Shown: in pieces, positions 1-8,309 of the stretch
Numbering within the stretch: the stretch's first letter is position 1
How the letters are laid out: the number at the start of each line of letters is the position of its first letter
Assembly: GCA_035319185.1 (NCBI GenBank)
Contig: DATHDF010000074.1
Location: forward strand, 62,001-126,000
Length of the DNA stretch: 64,000 nt
Origin: Fen-1308 sp035319185
Lineage (GTDB): Bacteria > Nitrospirota > Thermodesulfovibrionia > Thermodesulfovibrionales > Dissulfurispiraceae
Direction of reading: 5' to 3'
The notes under the pieces: model-generated
What the model saw: the letters and a program-made list of their open reading frames with translations, nothing else
The model's database searches: none
What the model was told of the DNA's origin: nothing
Program-made: the position numbers and the translations under genes

Positions 1-567
1 CTAGCCAGGCTCGGAATCGGCAACATCGTAGCTGTCGACCCTGATCGTTTCGAGGAGCATAATATGAACAGGCAACTATTGTGCACACTCGAAACCCTCG
101 ACCGGCAAAAGGCTGTCGTTGCTGCTGAAAGGGTCCTGAAGATCAATCCTGCGATAAGCGTAACCCCAATAACAGAGGCTTTCAAGTGCGGCAATGCGTC
201 TTCCATGCTGAACGGATGCGACCTCGCTGTGGATGCGCTCGACACGATCTCTGTAAGGATCGAATTGGCGAAAGTATGTGCTGAACTGAAAATGCCGCTA
301 GTGCATGGCGCGATTGCCGGGTGGTTCGGACAGATTGCGGTGCAGCTGCCCGGGGAGCATACTGTTCTGAATATTCTGGAGAGGTGCGGAGAAAGGCAGG
401 GGATCGAGAAGGAGACCGGCAACCCATCTTTCGCACCCGCTTTTGTGGCGTCGCTTCAGAGCGCCGAAGTCTGCAAAATTATCATCGATAAGACCAGCCC
501 TATGAAAGGCAGGCTGCTTTTCATCGATCTCTTCGAGATGCGCTTCGAAGAAATGCATGTCGGATGA
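1..567 (+). CDS. ThiF/MoeB/TcdA-type E1-like adenylyltransferase, 5' truncated
   Basis: The reading frame is open from the first base, so the gene starts outside the window; 188 codons plus the stop remain. The first visible residues (GNIVAVDPDRFEEHNMNRQL) are the end of the nucleotide-binding Rossmann fold of the ubiquitin-activating-like ThiF superfamily, with the characteristic Asp, Asn and Arg positions. The AVDALDTISVRIEL stretch is the second half of the adenylation site. These enzymes adenylate the C-terminus of a small sulfur carrier or, as TcdA, a tRNA base. No CxxC zinc pair of the MoeB/ThiF kind is visible in the retained part, so the exact subfamily is open. It overlaps the next gene by 4 bases (ATGA), which suggests co-transcription. 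Confidence 0.85.
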   Translation, partial: LARLGIGNIVAVDPDRFEEHNMNRQLLCTLETLDRQKAVVAAERVLKINPAISVTPITEAFKCGNASSMLNGCDLAVDALDTISVRIELAKVCAELKMPLVHGAIAGWFGQIAVQLPGEHTVLNILERCGERQGIEKETGNPSFAPAFVASLQSAEVCKIIIDKTSPMKGRLLFIDLFEMRFEEMHVG

Positions 568-1748
568 ACACCTCTTGTACCGCACGAAAGGACGTGGTCA
601 TTGTCGGCGCCGGGGCATCCGGTCTTATGTGCGCGATCGAGGCTGGAAAAAGAGGACGCTCAGTAGCCATTGTCGACCATATGGGCAGAATCGGCAGCAA
701 GATCCGGGTGTCAGGCGGCGGGCGCTGTAATTTTACAAACATTTACTCGAGTCCCTCAAACTATATCTCTGCCAATCCGCATTTCTGCAAATCTGCCATT
801 GCCAGGTTCGCTCCGCGCAACTTCATCGACATCATCGAAAAACACAGGATAGATTACTACGAAAAGGAGAAAGGCCGGCTTTTCTGCAGCAAGACCGCTG
901 AAGAAATCGTCAGGATGCTGCATGATGAATGTAGGCGCGCAGGAGTGGAAATTATGTTAAATTGCAGGGTCGGCAAAATATCCAGATCGGACGGATTTCG
1001 AGTGTCATTGAACGATGCCGTCATACAGTCGTCCTCGCTTGTGATTGCAACGGGCGGGCTGTCTTATCCTGATCTCGGAGCCACCGATTTTGGTTTCAGC
1101 ACGGCGAAAAGATTTAGTCTCAAAATACAGGAACCGAGGCCTGCGCTCGTTCCGCTCGTATTTGCGCGCCGGGATTTGGAGAGCTACAGAGAACTGAGCG
1201 GCCTGTCGTTCAGCGCTGCATTGAGCTGCGGCAAAAGGCGCTTTAACGACGAGGTCCTCTTTACTCACAAGGGACTGAGCGGCCCGGCAGCGCTTCAGAT
1301 CTCGTCGTACTGGGTTCCCGGTGAAGATCTTGAAATCGATCTTTTCCCTGATATGGATATATTCGGTATTTTGACGGCAAAACGGAGCAGCCGGATCGAA
1401 ATGGCCAATCTTCTGGCTGAATATATCCCACGCCGCCTGGCCCACAAATGGACTGATAGGAACGCTTCATCAAGGCCATTATGCACATATTCTGAGAAGG
1501 AGCTGAGAGACATCTCGTTGCGGCTGCACAGCTGGAGACTCACCCCGAGAGGTACCGAAGGTTATGGGAGGGCCGAAATCACTGCCGGAGGAGTAGATAC
1601 AGACGAGCTATCCTCCAAAACAATGGAGACTAAAAAGGTACCCGGCCTCTATTTTGTCGGCGAGGTGGTTGACGTATCGGGACAGCTGGGCGGACACAAT
1701 CTGCAGTGGGCATGGTCGTCCGGATACGCGGCCGGTCAATACGTTTGA
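564..1748 (+). CDS. HI0933/YhiN-family FAD-dependent oxidoreductase (BaiN-like)
   Basis: A 394-residue flavoprotein. It opens with the FAD-binding GAGASGLMCAIEAGKRG Rossmann motif near residue 16, followed by the family signature RVSGGGRCNFTN and, near the C-terminus, GLYFVGEVVDVSGQLGGHN. These are hallmarks of the HI0933-like family, variously annotated as aminoacetone oxidase or BaiN. The substrate is not known for most members and cannot be read from the sequence. The protein is expected to be cytosolic. The ATG start overlaps the stop of the ThiF-like gene and the maf gene follows after 2 bases, so the three are probably one transcript. Confidence 0.9.
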   Translation: MNTSCTARKDVVIVGAGASGLMCAIEAGKRGRSVAIVDHMGRIGSKIRVSGGGRCNFTNIYSSPSNYISANPHFCKSAIARFAPRNFIDIIEKHRIDYYEKEKGRLFCSKTAEEIVRMLHDECRRAGVEIMLNCRVGKISRSDGFRVSLNDAVIQSSSLVIATGGLSYPDLGATDFGFSTAKRFSLKIQEPRPALVPLVFARRDLESYRELSGLSFSAALSCGKRRFNDEVLFTHKGLSGPAALQISSYWVPGEDLEIDLFPDMDIFGILTAKRSSRIEMANLLAEYIPRRLAHKWTDRNASSRPLCTYSEKELRDISLRLHSWRLTPRGTEGYGRAEITAGGVDTDELSSKTMETKKVPGLYFVGEVVDVSGQLGGHNLQWAWSSGYAAGQYV

Positions 1749-1750
1749 TT

Positions 1751-2326
1751 ATGAAAAAGATAATTCTTGCATCTTCATCTCCCAGAAGAAGAGAAATCCT
1801 CAAAAAGACAGGTCTGCCGTTCATGGTCGACGAAAGTGGTTACGATGAAGATATGAACAGCCAAGCGGAGCCGCGCAGTCTGGCGTTGAAACATTCTGCC
1901 GGCAAGGCAAGGGCCGTAGCGTTGCGCCATAAGGATGCGCTGATTATTTCCGCTGATACATTAGTCGTGCTGAACGGCAGGATTTTCGGAAAGCCGCGCA
2001 ACAAGAAAGAGGCGAAGGACATGCTGAGGGCTTTAAGCGGAAAGGCCCATACAGTCATCACCGCGTATACCATACTCGAAACTGCCACTGGCAGGACATT
2101 GTCCAGGATGGTAGAATCAAGAGTGTTTTTCAAGAAGCTGAGTGACGGCGAAATCGCTACATATGTCAAATCCGGAGAGCCTCTCGACAAGGCCGGAGCT
2201 TACGGTGTGCAGGGACTCGGCGCTGTAATAGTTAAAAGGATTGAAGGGGATTTCTTTAATGTTATGGGCCTCCCTCTACATTCTCTTGTGCAAAGCCTGG
2301 TCAAATTTGGTATAACTGTACTATGA
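1751..2326 (+). CDS. maf: Maf-family nucleotide pyrophosphatase
   Basis: A 191-residue protein beginning MKKIILASSSPRRREIL, the universal N-terminal motif of Maf/YhdE nucleotide pyrophosphatases that hydrolyse dTTP, UTP or modified nucleotides. The catalytic Asp region SADTLVVLNGRIFGKP and the later DKAGAYGVQGLG motif are both present. A longer frame opens at 1706 inside the preceding flavoprotein gene, but the ATG at 1751 aligns with the normal family N-terminus and sits 2 bases after the upstream stop, so I use it. The EPLDKAGAY motif suits the dTTP/UTP (YhdE) branch; this is inference. Confidence 0.93.
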   Translation: MKKIILASSSPRRREILKKTGLPFMVDESGYDEDMNSQAEPRSLALKHSAGKARAVALRHKDALIISADTLVVLNGRIFGKPRNKKEAKDMLRALSGKAHTVITAYTILETATGRTLSRMVESRVFFKKLSDGEIATYVKSGEPLDKAGAYGVQGLGAVIVKRIEGDFFNVMGLPLHSLVQSLVKFGITVL

Positions 2327-2402
2327 AGTTGTTTTGCAATTCTAAGCCATCGCGGCATGTTTGCATGTCTGTTTCAAAATCTGATGGTGAAAGGCAGAAA
2401 CG

Positions 2403-3848
2403 ATGAGACTTCCCGCAAATAAAACCAAGATAGTCTGCACAATAGGGCCTGCTTCCGAATCGCAGGACATACTGCAGCACATGATCCGTGCCGGCATGAA
2501 CATCGCAAGGCTGAATTTTTCCCATGGTGATTACGACAGCCATTCCCGCATTGCAGAACGCATCAGAAATGCGGCTTCAAAGGAAGGCAGGCGCGTGGCG
2601 CTCATGGCTGACCTTCCCGGGCCGAAGATGCGTATAGGCCGCATTGCTGATGACCCGGTCGAACTTAGGCCGGGCGATACGATCTTTCTCACTACCGAAG
2701 ACATCACGGGTTCGGTCTCCAGGGTATCGGTCACATTTGAAAGGCTGCCTCTGGTCGTCAAGCCGAGAGATACGCTCTATCTCAACGACGGTTTGATCCA
2801 GCTTGAAGTGATTAATGTCTCGGGAAACAATGTTAAGTGCGAGGTCGTTGTGGGCGGAGAGCTTCGTTCACGCAAGGGGCTAAATCTGCCGGGCATAGAC
2901 CTCGGTATAAGTGCCTTTACGGAGACGGACAGGCAGTGGCTGGGGATTGCAAAGCGCCTTGAACTTGACGCGGTGAGCCAGTCATTTGTCGACTCGGCGG
3001 CAGACATAGATGCGGTAAGAGCGGCGGCGCATGCGATGGACTACGATCCGTTCATTATCGCAAAGATAGAGCGGCGTACGGCTCTCAAGAACATAGACCC
3101 CATCATATCGGCGGCTGACGGCATCATGATCGCAAGGGGCGATCTGGGGGTTGAAATCCCTATTGAGGACATCGCGCTTGTCCAGAAATCTCTCATGAAG
3201 AAGGCGAACCTGGCAGGGAAACCAGTCATAACCGCAACTCAGATGCTCGAATCAATGACCGGAAATCCGAGGCCGACGAGGGCCGAATCGACTGATGTGG
3301 CCAATGCGATCCTTGACGGCACAGACTGCGTCATGCTGTCGGGAGAATCAGCCATGGGCATGTACCCCATTGCAGCAGTAAACATGCTCGCCCGGATCGC
3401 GGCATCCATAGAGCGCATGCGCAGCAGCCATTCTGCACGCGACATTCTCCACGCGCTGCCCAATAGCGAGTGTCCGAAGCTCTCTGACATAGTCGCGATG
3501 AGCGTGGAGTCCACCCTGAAATACATCACACCTGCCGCCATATTCGTGCCGACCCACGGCGGCGGCACGGCAAGAAGCATATCCCGCTTTCGCCTGCCCG
3601 TCTGGATTGTAGCCGTCAGCGCTCAGGAGTCCACATGCCAGAGCCTGCAGTTCTCATACGGAGTGCGCGCCGTGCATGAGCCGAACCACCCGGACAATTG
3701 GAACAAGTACATAAGGGAGTGGCTCTCGACACATGAGATTGAAGGGACCCTCGCCCTTTTTACAGAGGGGCCGTCATCGAAGTTCCCGGACATGAACAAC
3801 AAGATAGAAATCGTGGATCTGAAAAGAGACGGCTGCGGGAAGATGTAG
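2403..3848 (+). CDS. pyk: pyruvate kinase
   Basis: A 481-residue protein with pyruvate kinase motifs along its length: KTKIVCTIGPAS at the N-terminus, NFSHG, the signature MIARGDLGVEIP with the catalytic region, and ITATQMLESM just after it. The final stage of glycolysis, PEP plus ADP to pyruvate plus ATP, is well supported. The C-terminal roughly 130 residues form the usual allosteric domain (HGGGTARSISRFR). There is a 76-base gap after maf, so it may have its own promoter, though I see no convincing one. The length is normal for the family. Confidence 0.97.
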   Translation: MRLPANKTKIVCTIGPASESQDILQHMIRAGMNIARLNFSHGDYDSHSRIAERIRNAASKEGRRVALMADLPGPKMRIGRIADDPVELRPGDTIFLTTEDITGSVSRVSVTFERLPLVVKPRDTLYLNDGLIQLEVINVSGNNVKCEVVVGGELRSRKGLNLPGIDLGISAFTETDRQWLGIAKRLELDAVSQSFVDSAADIDAVRAAAHAMDYDPFIIAKIERRTALKNIDPIISAADGIMIARGDLGVEIPIEDIALVQKSLMKKANLAGKPVITATQMLESMTGNPRPTRAESTDVANAILDGTDCVMLSGESAMGMYPIAAVNMLARIAASIERMRSSHSARDILHALPNSECPKLSDIVAMSVESTLKYITPAAIFVPTHGGGTARSISRFRLPVWIVAVSAQESTCQSLQFSYGVRAVHEPNHPDNWNKYIREWLSTHEIEGTLALFTEGPSSKFPDMNNKIEIVDLKRDGCGKM

Positions 3849-3872
3849 GGGCAAACGGCTGTCCCCCTACAA

Positions 3873-4907
3873 TTATCTCATGTACGCCGCAAAACCCGGT
3901 CTGTAATGTCTTGAGCTCAGCTGTTCGATAAATTCTATCATCTGAGCAGAGTTCTCGGCCTTGAATGCCTCTGTCCGGACAGTCCTTGTTTCGTGAAGCC
4001 CCCGTACATACCAGGCGAAGAATTTCCTGAATTTTGCAGTGCCGGCTTTGTCTCCGTACGCATCAACCATCATCTTCAGGTGAGTTATCATAGTGCCCAA
4101 AAGTTCCTCCACCTGCGGACGCGGCGGCAGCGTTCCGTACTGCAGGTATTGAGCGGCCTGCTCGAATATCCACGGATTTCCAAGCGCCCCCCTGGCTACG
4201 GCAACCCCGTCGCAGGTGGTTTCATCCAATATCTTCCTGATCAATTCCGCCGAAAACGCATCGCCACTTGCCACAACCGGTATTGACAATGCTTCTTTAA
4301 CCCTCCTTATCTCGGCATAGTCGACGGCGCCGCTATAGCCCTGCTCCTGAGTCCTTCCGTGAAAGAATATGGCACTTGCCCCGGCATCCTGAGCGCATAA
4401 AGCAACTTCCAGCGCGTTGATGCGCGACTCGCTCCAACCGGCGCGGATCTTCACCGTTACAGGCTTGCCGGAATACCGGACCAATGTCTTAACGATCTCG
4501 CTCACCTTTTCTGGCTCTTTCATAAGCGCAGCACCTTCACCCTTTTTAGTGACTTTGCCGACAGGGCAGGCTGCATTGAAATCGATGACATCGAAGCTGT
4601 AATCACCCAGTATCTTCAAGGCCTTAAGCATGACTCCCTGATCGTTTCCCAGCAGTTGAATGCCAAGCGGTCTGTCCTCAGGGTGCCCGGCGAGCATCTT
4701 CATCGTATTACCATTTTTATATGTCAACGCCCTGGCGCTGATCATCTCTGAAAACGCAAGCTCGCACCCGAACCGCCTGTTGAGCATGCGAAAAGGCAGA
4801 TCGGTAATGCCGGCCATTGGAGACAATACGAGTGGAGATGACAATTTCAATGTGCCTATCTTCAATGCCTTTAGTTTACTCCATGGGTAGTAACCGGTCA
4901 AACACAT
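3873..4907 (-). CDS. dusB: tRNA-dihydrouridine synthase (DusB-like)
   Basis: FMN-dependent reduction of uridine in tRNA. The visible motifs are LVLSPMAGITDLPFR (FMN site), NAACPVGKVTKKGEG with the catalytic Cys, KIRAGW, FHGRTQEQGYSG and ARGALGNPWIFE. The frame stays open to 5000, but that start overlaps the divergent regulator gene. The ATG at 4907 has a G-rich stretch upstream. A TTG at 4865, preceded by AAAGG, gives the more typical N-terminus (LKIGTLKLSS), so the true start is one of these two. The gene is convergent with pyk and divergent from the sigma-54 regulator at 4995. Confidence 0.92.
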   Translation of the reverse strand: MCLTGYYPWSKLKALKIGTLKLSSPLVLSPMAGITDLPFRMLNRRFGCELAFSEMISARALTYKNGNTMKMLAGHPEDRPLGIQLLGNDQGVMLKALKILGDYSFDVIDFNAACPVGKVTKKGEGAALMKEPEKVSEIVKTLVRYSGKPVTVKIRAGWSESRINALEVALCAQDAGASAIFFHGRTQEQGYSGAVDYAEIRRVKEALSIPVVASGDAFSAELIRKILDETTCDGVAVARGALGNPWIFEQAAQYLQYGTLPPRPQVEELLGTMITHLKMMVDAYGDKAGTAKFRKFFAWYVRGLHETRTVRTEAFKAENSAQMIEFIEQLSSRHYRPGFAAYMR

Positions 4908-4994
4908 GAAAATCAGTAATCCCCCTGATGAAAATATTAAATTTGACTTGGCTGAGGGCCGAATATCATATTTATTTAGAAATGAGGTGCCGAC

Positions 4995-6989
4995 ATGCAA
5001 GGCAACATATTAAGCATTCTTGACAGAATCCATGGGGAATGGGAAAATTTCGTATCCGCCGGCAATCGCGACATTGCGGGCATACGATCGCAAATAGTCG
5101 AGTCCTGGATCAGATGCAGTCAGGCGGGCGTGAGCCCGTATGATACCCATTTTCATAAGTCACTCGAAGAAGTCCAACTGGCCGATCTGTTGCAGAAGAA
5201 AGACACGCTTATAAAGATTGCCAAGCCTTTCATGTCAAACCTCTACAAGTTCGTCAAGGGGTCCGGCTTTGTCGTCGTCCTTACTGATGAGAACGGTTTC
5301 ATAATGGATATGCTATGCGACGATGACACCCTGAAGAATCCGATGACGAGGAACTTCTTCAGCGGATCAAGCTGGCACGAAGACGAAGCAGGGACAAATG
5401 CAATCGGGACAGCATTGATGATCCAGGGTCCGATTCAGGTCTCAGGCGCAGAACATTACTGCCAGAAACACCATTGCCTGACCTGTTCTGCTGCACCCAT
5501 TTTCGACCCCAACGGGCGGGTAATCGGGATTCTGGATATGTCCGGAGCCTCTCATGCTTCACACCTGCATACCCTCGGAATGGTCGTTGCTGCTGCCGAA
5601 GCAATTATGGCGCAGCTCAGGATACGCCAGAAGAACTGCGAACTTGCACTTGTAAACAGCAGGCTGAGCAATTTCTTCAACACCGTTTCCGACGGGGTGC
5701 TTATGGTGGATAAGAATGAAGTTATAACCGAGCTCAATCCCGCGGCGAAGTTTATGATCGGGCGGTCCGAACAGAATATCATCGGGATGCCGATAGGCCG
5801 TCTTCTCGACTGCCGTGCGCCGGGCGGCAGGCTGCCTTCCGCTGTCGAACGGTATTCGGATGTCGAGATAATGATTGACACCAAGGATGGAATATGTCAC
5901 TGCCTTGCATCGGGTGAACCTGTGATCAATGAAATGGGAGACGTAACCGGAAGCTTCATTGTACTGCGACCGATCAAGCAGGTACAGAACCTCGTGAATC
6001 GTTTCAGCGGTTATTATGCGACCCTGCAGTTCAGCGACATTATAGGCGAAAGCGACGAGATCCACGAAGCGATACGCCTTGCCACCCTAACAGCTACTAC
6101 ATCGTCAAGCATACTTCTTCAGGGAGAAAGCGGCACGGGCAAGGAAATATTCGCCCAGGCCATCCATAACCGCAGTAATCAAAGCAGCGGCCCGTTCATC
6201 GCGCTCAACTGCGGCGCTATCCCGCGCGAGCTCATCGGCAGCGAACTGTTCGGGTATGAGGAAGGGGCCTTTACGGGCGCGAAAAGGGGCGGGAAACCCG
6301 GAAAATTTGAGCTGGCTTCAGGCGGGACCCTCTTCCTCGATGAAATAGGAGATATGCCTCTTGAGCAGCAAATCTCTTTGCTCAGGGTGATCCAGGATAA
6401 GAAGGTTGCCAGAATCGGCAGCGACAAGATGATTCCGGTAAATGTACGGCTGATATGCGCTACCAATAGGAACCTGCTGCAAGAAGTGGAAAGAGGCACG
6501 TTCAGGCAGGATCTCTTTTACAGATTGAATGTCATCTCCATCACTATCCCGCCGCTGCGTAACAGGGTCAGGGACATACCGATGCTATTCGTGCATTTTC
6601 TTGAAAAAATGGGGCGGGACCGTAGCTGCAGATTCGATGTAGAGCTTGATGTGTTCGATTATGTTACACAGTACAGTTGGCCGGGTAACGTCCGCGAGCT
6701 TCAAAATGTAGTTGAGCGCGCCGCGAGTCTTGCCGAAAACGGCGTAATTTCCCTGAGGCAGCTTCCTGCGGAATTTTATTCGCCATTTCTTCAGGCCCAC
6801 TCGACCCCGGCCCACCAGGTGTTTGAAAACCGAGAGCAGCGGCAGAAGCTCGTCAAAGACTCTGAGAAAAATAAGATCATCAACCTATTAAACAGGCATG
6901 CAGGCAATGTCAGCCGTGTCGCCAGAGAGATGGGCTTTTCACGGAAGACTCTATATAGCAAGATGCGTTCATATGCTATCCAGAACTAG
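4995..6989 (+). CDS. sigma-54-dependent transcriptional activator with GAF and PAS domains (AcoR-like)
   Basis: A 664-residue enhancer-binding protein. An AcoR-type GAF sensory region occupies about residues 60-215, with a Cys/His-rich patch (HYCQKHHCLTCSAAP). A PAS domain follows at about 225-335, then the AAA+ domain at about 350-590 with Walker A GESGTGKE at residue 377, the sigma-54 contact loop GAFTGA, and WPGNVRELQNVVERA. A Fis-type helix-turn-helix lies at the C-terminus (NVSRVAREMGFSRKTLY). It has no receiver domain, so it is probably controlled by a ligand or redox signal. The start has GAGG 10 bases upstream. It sits directly before a matching -24/-12 promoter and the aldehyde oxidoreductase genes, which it most likely activates. 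Confidence 0.93.
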   Translation: MQGNILSILDRIHGEWENFVSAGNRDIAGIRSQIVESWIRCSQAGVSPYDTHFHKSLEEVQLADLLQKKDTLIKIAKPFMSNLYKFVKGSGFVVVLTDENGFIMDMLCDDDTLKNPMTRNFFSGSSWHEDEAGTNAIGTALMIQGPIQVSGAEHYCQKHHCLTCSAAPIFDPNGRVIGILDMSGASHASHLHTLGMVVAAAEAIMAQLRIRQKNCELALVNSRLSNFFNTVSDGVLMVDKNEVITELNPAAKFMIGRSEQNIIGMPIGRLLDCRAPGGRLPSAVERYSDVEIMIDTKDGICHCLASGEPVINEMGDVTGSFIVLRPIKQVQNLVNRFSGYYATLQFSDIIGESDEIHEAIRLATLTATTSSSILLQGESGTGKEIFAQAIHNRSNQSSGPFIALNCGAIPRELIGSELFGYEEGAFTGAKRGGKPGKFELASGGTLFLDEIGDMPLEQQISLLRVIQDKKVARIGSDKMIPVNVRLICATNRNLLQEVERGTFRQDLFYRLNVISITIPPLRNRVRDIPMLFVHFLEKMGRDRSCRFDVELDVFDYVTQYSWPGNVRELQNVVERAASLAENGVISLRQLPAEFYSPFLQAHSTPAHQVFENREQRQKLVKDSEKNKIINLLNRHAGNVSRVAREMGFSRKTLYSKMRSYAIQN

Positions 6990-6993
6990 CGGT

Positions 6994-7043
6994 TGTTACC
7001 CTGGTGTTTACCTTCTGTAACCTTTAGTGCCAAAAGGGTTACA
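6994..7043 (+). promoter_or_regulatory. phased TGTTACC-type repeats, putative upstream activator sites
   Basis: Three related half-sites in the same orientation start at 6994 (TGTTACC), 7005 (TGTTTACC) and 7016 (TGTAACC), exactly 11 bases apart. The last forms an inverted pair with GGTTACA at 7037-7043. They lie 120-170 bases upstream of the sigma-54 promoter at 7165, the usual distance for enhancer sites of AAA+ activators. Binding by the regulator encoded immediately upstream is inference. Confidence 0.55.
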
Positions 7044-7164
7044 AGTATTGATAATCAGTGCTGATAATTACCAAGGTGCATCTACAGTTTTTCGAACGCT
7101 CAAACGCAAACAACAGCATGGATCAGGTTAAATAGCTTCGTTTTCGGCTGGCTTTTTGTCTCTC

Positions 7165-7180
7165 TGGCATCGAACTTGCG
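7165..7180 (+). promoter_or_regulatory. sigma-54 (-24/-12) promoter
   Basis: The sequence TGGCATCGAACTTGCG has the GG and GC dinucleotides of the -24 and -12 elements exactly 12 bases apart (7166 and 7178) and matches the consensus TGGCAC-N5-TTGC at all but one core position. Transcription would start near 7191, about 50 bases before the MoeA-like gene. It lies just downstream of the sigma-54 activator gene. Confidence 0.82.
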
Positions 7181-7242
7181 AGACCGGCCTTAGAGGCGTA
7201 TTATTGCATATATATTAGATTCCGAACGAAAGGACTGAGTGG

Positions 7243-8268
7243 ATGAAAACAATATCCGTGCATGACGCTGAAGGGATGATTCTCTGTCACGATATTACAG
7301 AGATCGTCCGCGACAAATTCAAGGGCCGTGCCTTCAAAAAAGGGCACATCGTAAGAAAAGAGGATATTCCCAGGCTGCTTGATCTTGGCAAGGAGCATCT
7401 GTATGTATGGGAACTGGACGAAAACACGCTGCATGAAAACGAGGCGGCCATACGACTGGCCAAAGCCGCATCAGGGCCCGGAATCTTCCTAACCGAGCCT
7501 GTTGAAGGCAAGGTCGAACTGAAGGCATCAACAGCGGGCCTGCTCAAGATCAATGTGGACGCTCTCGAAGAAATCAACGATGTTGATGAAATCGTGCTGG
7601 CGTCTGTCCATACAAATCAGCTGGTGCCTGCAGGAAAGACCGTTGCCGGATGCCGGGTCGTGCCGCTTGTGATCGCCGCCGATAAAATACGCGCCGTCGA
7701 AGGGATCGGGCACAAATACACGCCGGTGTTCGAGATAAAACAGTTACGGGCATGGAAGGTCAGCGTAGTTACAACCGGAAGCGAAGTTTATCATGGCCGT
7801 ATCCAGGACCAGTTCGGCCCTGTGCTGGACAGGAAGATAGCCGAGCTGGGAAGCGTCGTCCTCCGCCGCATATATTCAGATGATAATGTCCTGATGATAT
7901 CAGAGGCCATTACGAAACTGATCCGTGAAGGAGCAGAAATGGTCATCACGACCGGAGGCATGTCGGTCGATCCTGATGATGTGACTCCCGCAGGAATAAG
8001 AGCTGCCGGCGGGCGTATCGTGACTTACGGAGCCCCCGTTCTTCCCGGGTCCATGTTCATGCTGGCATATATGGGAGACATTCCGATAATGGGCCTGCCG
8101 GGTTGCGTTATGTATCACAGAACCACCATTTTCGATCTTGTAGCACCGCGTATCTTTGCGGGAGAAGAGATTACGCGCAAAGACATTACGCGCCTGGCGC
8201 ATGGGGGACTCTGCACAGTTTGCGATCCGTGCAGGTTCCCCAATTGCGCCTTCGGCAAGGGTATTTAG
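7243..8268 (+). CDS. molybdopterin-binding protein, MoeA-like, with Cys-rich tail
   Basis: A 341-residue protein with a MoCF/MoeA-type molybdopterin-binding domain at about residues 165-310: VVTTGSEVYHGRIQDQFGPVL, then ITTGGMSVDPDDVTP and the PGSMFMLAYMGDIPIMGLPG segment. It probably handles molybdenum cofactor insertion or synthesis for the downstream Mop enzyme. The N-terminal roughly 150 residues do not look like canonical MoeA. The C-terminus ends in CTVCDPCRFPNCAFG, a CxxCxxCxxxxC arrangement that could bind a metal or Fe-S cluster. AAAGGA precedes the ATG. It is the first gene downstream of the sigma-54 promoter, with mop 41 bases after it. Confidence 0.85.
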   Translation: MKTISVHDAEGMILCHDITEIVRDKFKGRAFKKGHIVRKEDIPRLLDLGKEHLYVWELDENTLHENEAAIRLAKAASGPGIFLTEPVEGKVELKASTAGLLKINVDALEEINDVDEIVLASVHTNQLVPAGKTVAGCRVVPLVIAADKIRAVEGIGHKYTPVFEIKQLRAWKVSVVTTGSEVYHGRIQDQFGPVLDRKIAELGSVVLRRIYSDDNVLMISEAITKLIREGAEMVITTGGMSVDPDDVTPAGIRAAGGRIVTYGAPVLPGSMFMLAYMGDIPIMGLPGCVMYHRTTIFDLVAPRIFAGEEITRKDITRLAHGGLCTVCDPCRFPNCAFGKGI

Positions 8269-8309
8269 AGCGGCTGAGCCGTTCCTATTCTGAATAGAAG
8301 GAGAGAAAA

